43,010 nucleotides of DNA from Symploca sp. SIO2C1 (lineage in GTDB: Bacteria > Cyanobacteriota > Cyanobacteriia > Cyanobacteriales > Coleofasciculaceae), in contig JAAHGL010000049.1 in assembly GCA_010692635.1 (NCBI GenBank), positions 1-43,010 on the forward strand. The letters run 5' to 3'. Below, one piece after another: positions 41,538 through 43,010 of this stretch. The notes under the pieces were generated by a model. The model searched no databases. It was given only the letters and a program-made list of their open reading frames with translations, and was not told the origin of the DNA. The position numbers were made by a program, and so were the translations under genes. The number at the start of each line of letters is the position of its first letter. The first letter of the stretch is position 1.

Positions 41538-42002
41538 AGTTAGTTAATGGTTAACTCATCCCCCGGAAGACAGCACGAGGGATTTCGTGTTAGCAAGTTG
41601 TTAGTTGTTGGTTGAATGCACAAGAAATCAAATAACAAATACCAAACAACCAAGCGGTGGGCGGCTATCCCTCCCATTCTTTAAAGGAATGGGCTTCCCG
41701 CCACTTTGGTGAAGTTTGCTCTTTAAAGATGCACGTAGATGTCTAATCGTTATTGAATGAATTTTGCGGGTAGCTACTTAACCCGTACTTTGTAATACAA
41801 AAATAGGGACTGTGGAACAGGAAAAATTGCAATTTCTGCTTCCCTTTATTTGCCCCTGTTGAGCCACTAGCTTGTGGAGAAAATGCCCCTAGTGCAGTTG
41901 GCAAGAGAATTTGCTTGATCCTACACCCGAGATGATGTCCTAACAATGTAACAATTTATTGCAATTTTTCTGGATTTTTGTTACATTTATTTACAATGAA
42001 TA
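41538..42002. repeat. Intergenic repeats upstream of the cyclase gene
   Basis: Positions about 41585-41700 repeat the arrangement seen at 9421-9531: TTGTTAGTTGTTGGTTG, then AACAAATACCAAACAACC, then AAGCGG. A CCCATTC/GAATGGG hairpin (41673-41679, 41687-41693) follows, bordered by GGCGG and CCGCC. It is probably a relic of an IS605-type end. The cyclase promoter should be within 41538-41600; none was resolved. A -10-like TACAAT lies at 41992-41997 on the plus strand. Confidence 0.45.
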
Positions 42003-42116
42003 ACCAAACTTGAGACCAACTAACTCGGAGTGCGGCAGAGTTGAAGTGTCTTTAGACTAGGTTCTTTTTCTCCCAACACAGCAACCCACCAGCCACAGCA
42101 AATGGCTGGTTTTTTA
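42003..42116 (+). ncRNA. Candidate small RNA with intrinsic terminator
   Basis: A plus-strand terminator pairs CCAGCCA (42089-42095) with TGGCTGG (42103-42109) and runs into six T (42110-42115). The outer bases GCAACCCA and TGGGTTGC (42081-42088, 42116-42123) can also pair. About 90 bases upstream is TACAAT (41992-41997). No ORF of meaningful length lies between. A transcript of about 110 nt is plausible. It resembles none of the cyanobacterial Yfr RNAs as I remember them. The -35 region is weak. Confidence 0.45.
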
Positions 42117-42123
42117 TGGGTTG

Positions 42124-42342
42124 CGATCGCCAAACTCAGAGTATACTTGCCAGAGGTTACCGCTTCAGAGGAAAAAACACTAACCATGATTTTAATAGTT
42201 CCATTGATTCAGAGAAATAAATTGCTTGGCTAGAGAAATCATAGATGATTCTAAATTAGCGATTGTGAAAGCGATCGCTTTAAAACTCATATTCGTTGAT
42301 AGCTGAACCTAATACCTAACACCTAACACCTAACACCTTTGA
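42124..42342. other. Gap after ccmP
   Basis: No gene is seen. It contains HIP1 sites near 42123 and 42270 and an array of AACACCT/AATACCT heptamers at about 42310-42338, immediately before the ccmP stop side. Confidence 0.45.
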
Positions 42343-42984
42343 TTATTCCTGCGGTTTGTTCAGAGCAATTTCTCTGCCTGCTATACTCTCAAGTGCTGCC
42401 ACTGCTGCTCTCGAACCTGCCAGAATATCCCTTTCTTCTCCCCCCAAATAAAGGCGTCCGAAGCTGCCGACAGCTTGCACTTGCAGGATATTAATCAAGG
42501 CAGATTTCTCTGCTTCATTCGCTGCTAGGGCTGCATAGGCAGCAGGTTGAACTTCCAACACATAAAGGGTTTGTCCTGCCAATAGCATCTGTCCGCGTCT
42601 AGTGCGATTAATCAATTGTGTTTGGTGGGCATCAATATTACGAATAATCTGGCTAGAAATGATCCGGGGTTTAAGACGTTCTTGTTCTCTAACTCCCAAT
42701 GCCTCCAGAATTGCCTTCCCAGCAGCTCTTGTATCACTCTGGCGACTGGAATGAACTTCCAAAAGACCATAAAGTCGTTCAACGAACTGCACTCCAGGAC
42801 GAACTGAAGTGGCTTTGAGGGCGACATCGGTAATCCGGTTGATTTCAATACCTGGTGAGATTTCAACCCAGAGAGAGGTATCACCTGGCAGTGGCAGGAA
42901 TCCTAAGGCTACTGTCCCCATATAAGCTGCGTGCTGAGGTTGCAAGCTGTCCAGAAATACGTAACTGCGCAGTTCTATACCCAA
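42343..42984 (-). CDS. ccmP: Carboxysome shell protein CcmP (tandem BMC domains)
   Basis: Trimeric BMC-T shell protein of beta-carboxysomes that stacks into double layers with a gated central pore, proposed to pass larger metabolites. The 213-residue product starts [20 protein letters not shown] and shows [52 protein letters not shown]-like sequence ([20 protein letters not shown]) and [20 protein letters not shown]. Each half is one BMC domain. The ATG at 42984 is the family start, 26 bases from the window edge. Other ccm genes are not in view; ccmP is often unlinked to the main ccm operon. Confidence 0.95.
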   Translation of the reverse strand: MGIELRSYVFLDSLQPQHAAYMGTVALGFLPLPGDTSLWVEISPGIEINRITDVALKATSVRPGVQFVERLYGLLEVHSSRQSDTRAAGKAILEALGVREQERLKPRIISSQIIRNIDAHQTQLINRTRRGQMLLAGQTLYVLEVQPAAYAALAANEAEKSALINILQVQAVGSFGRLYLGGEERDILAGSRAAVAALESIAGREIALNKPQE

Positions 42985-43010
42985 GGTAAAATCTCCGTCT
43001 AGTAAGGCAA

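Noticed and set aside
42003-42116. Yfr1 small RNA
   Set aside because: The conserved Yfr1 core ACTCCTCACAC is not present.

Overview
The window comes from a cyanobacterial chromosome, probably of a filamentous species. It carries photosystem II genes (psbB, psbT), the carboxysome shell gene ccmP, an NtcA-type nitrogen promoter, many HIP1 octamers (GCGATCGC), heptanucleotide tandem repeats, xisI and abundant palindromic mini-elements. Genus cannot be fixed from the sequence alone.

Region by region. 0.4-5.7 kb: a PcrA/UvrD helicase; then a DAHP synthase gene (aroF) behind a leader holding two consecutive tiny ORFs packed with Trp/Phe/Tyr codons, each followed by an antiterminator/terminator pair; a membrane protein; a Uma2 nuclease. 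5.7-8.4 kb: an accessory zone with a broken IS605-type tnpB, a truncated gene and two nearly identical inverted 103-bp MITEs. 8.6-14.9 kb: urea block, with ureG and then urtA-urtB-urtC-urtD behind an NtcA promoter. UrtD carries an extra C-terminal TerB-like domain, and urtE is absent from this locus. 14.9-16.9 kb: an IS with a frameshifted transposase, and a tnpA remnant. 16.9-26.5 kb: a BufC-like protein, a HAD phosphatase, rpsA, nrdR, psbT-psbB, a hypothetical gene, an unexplained tandem-hairpin locus, a DUF3800 gene and mnmG. 26.5-29.5 kb: xisI, a two-repeat CRISPR relic, a glycosyltransferase and tsaC. 29.5-35.4 kb: five co-directional genes (SHMT-like PLP enzyme, N-methyltransferase, class III aminotransferase, beta-hydroxyacid dehydrogenase, Fe/2-oxoglutarate dioxygenase) that look like a small-molecule pathway. 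35.8-43 kb: a pentapeptide-repeat membrane protein, tRNA-Ser(UGA), a metallophosphoesterase, a small membrane protein, a predicted cytoplasmic adenylate cyclase with a UrtA-like sensor domain, a candidate sRNA and ccmP.

The strongest signals for something new are four. (1) Tandem aromatic-codon attenuators precede an aroF product that lacks the usual N-terminal regulatory domain. (2) A soluble UrtA-like/PAS/PAS/adenylate cyclase lies in the same window as the urea transporter. (3) The SHMT-like enzyme has lost the canonical catalytic Glu and the His before the PLP lysine, and sits in a dioxygenase-aldolase-aminotransferase-methyltransferase cassette. (4) UrtD is fused to a TerB-like domain. 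All calls come from reading the sequence and recalled family knowledge; no searches were run.
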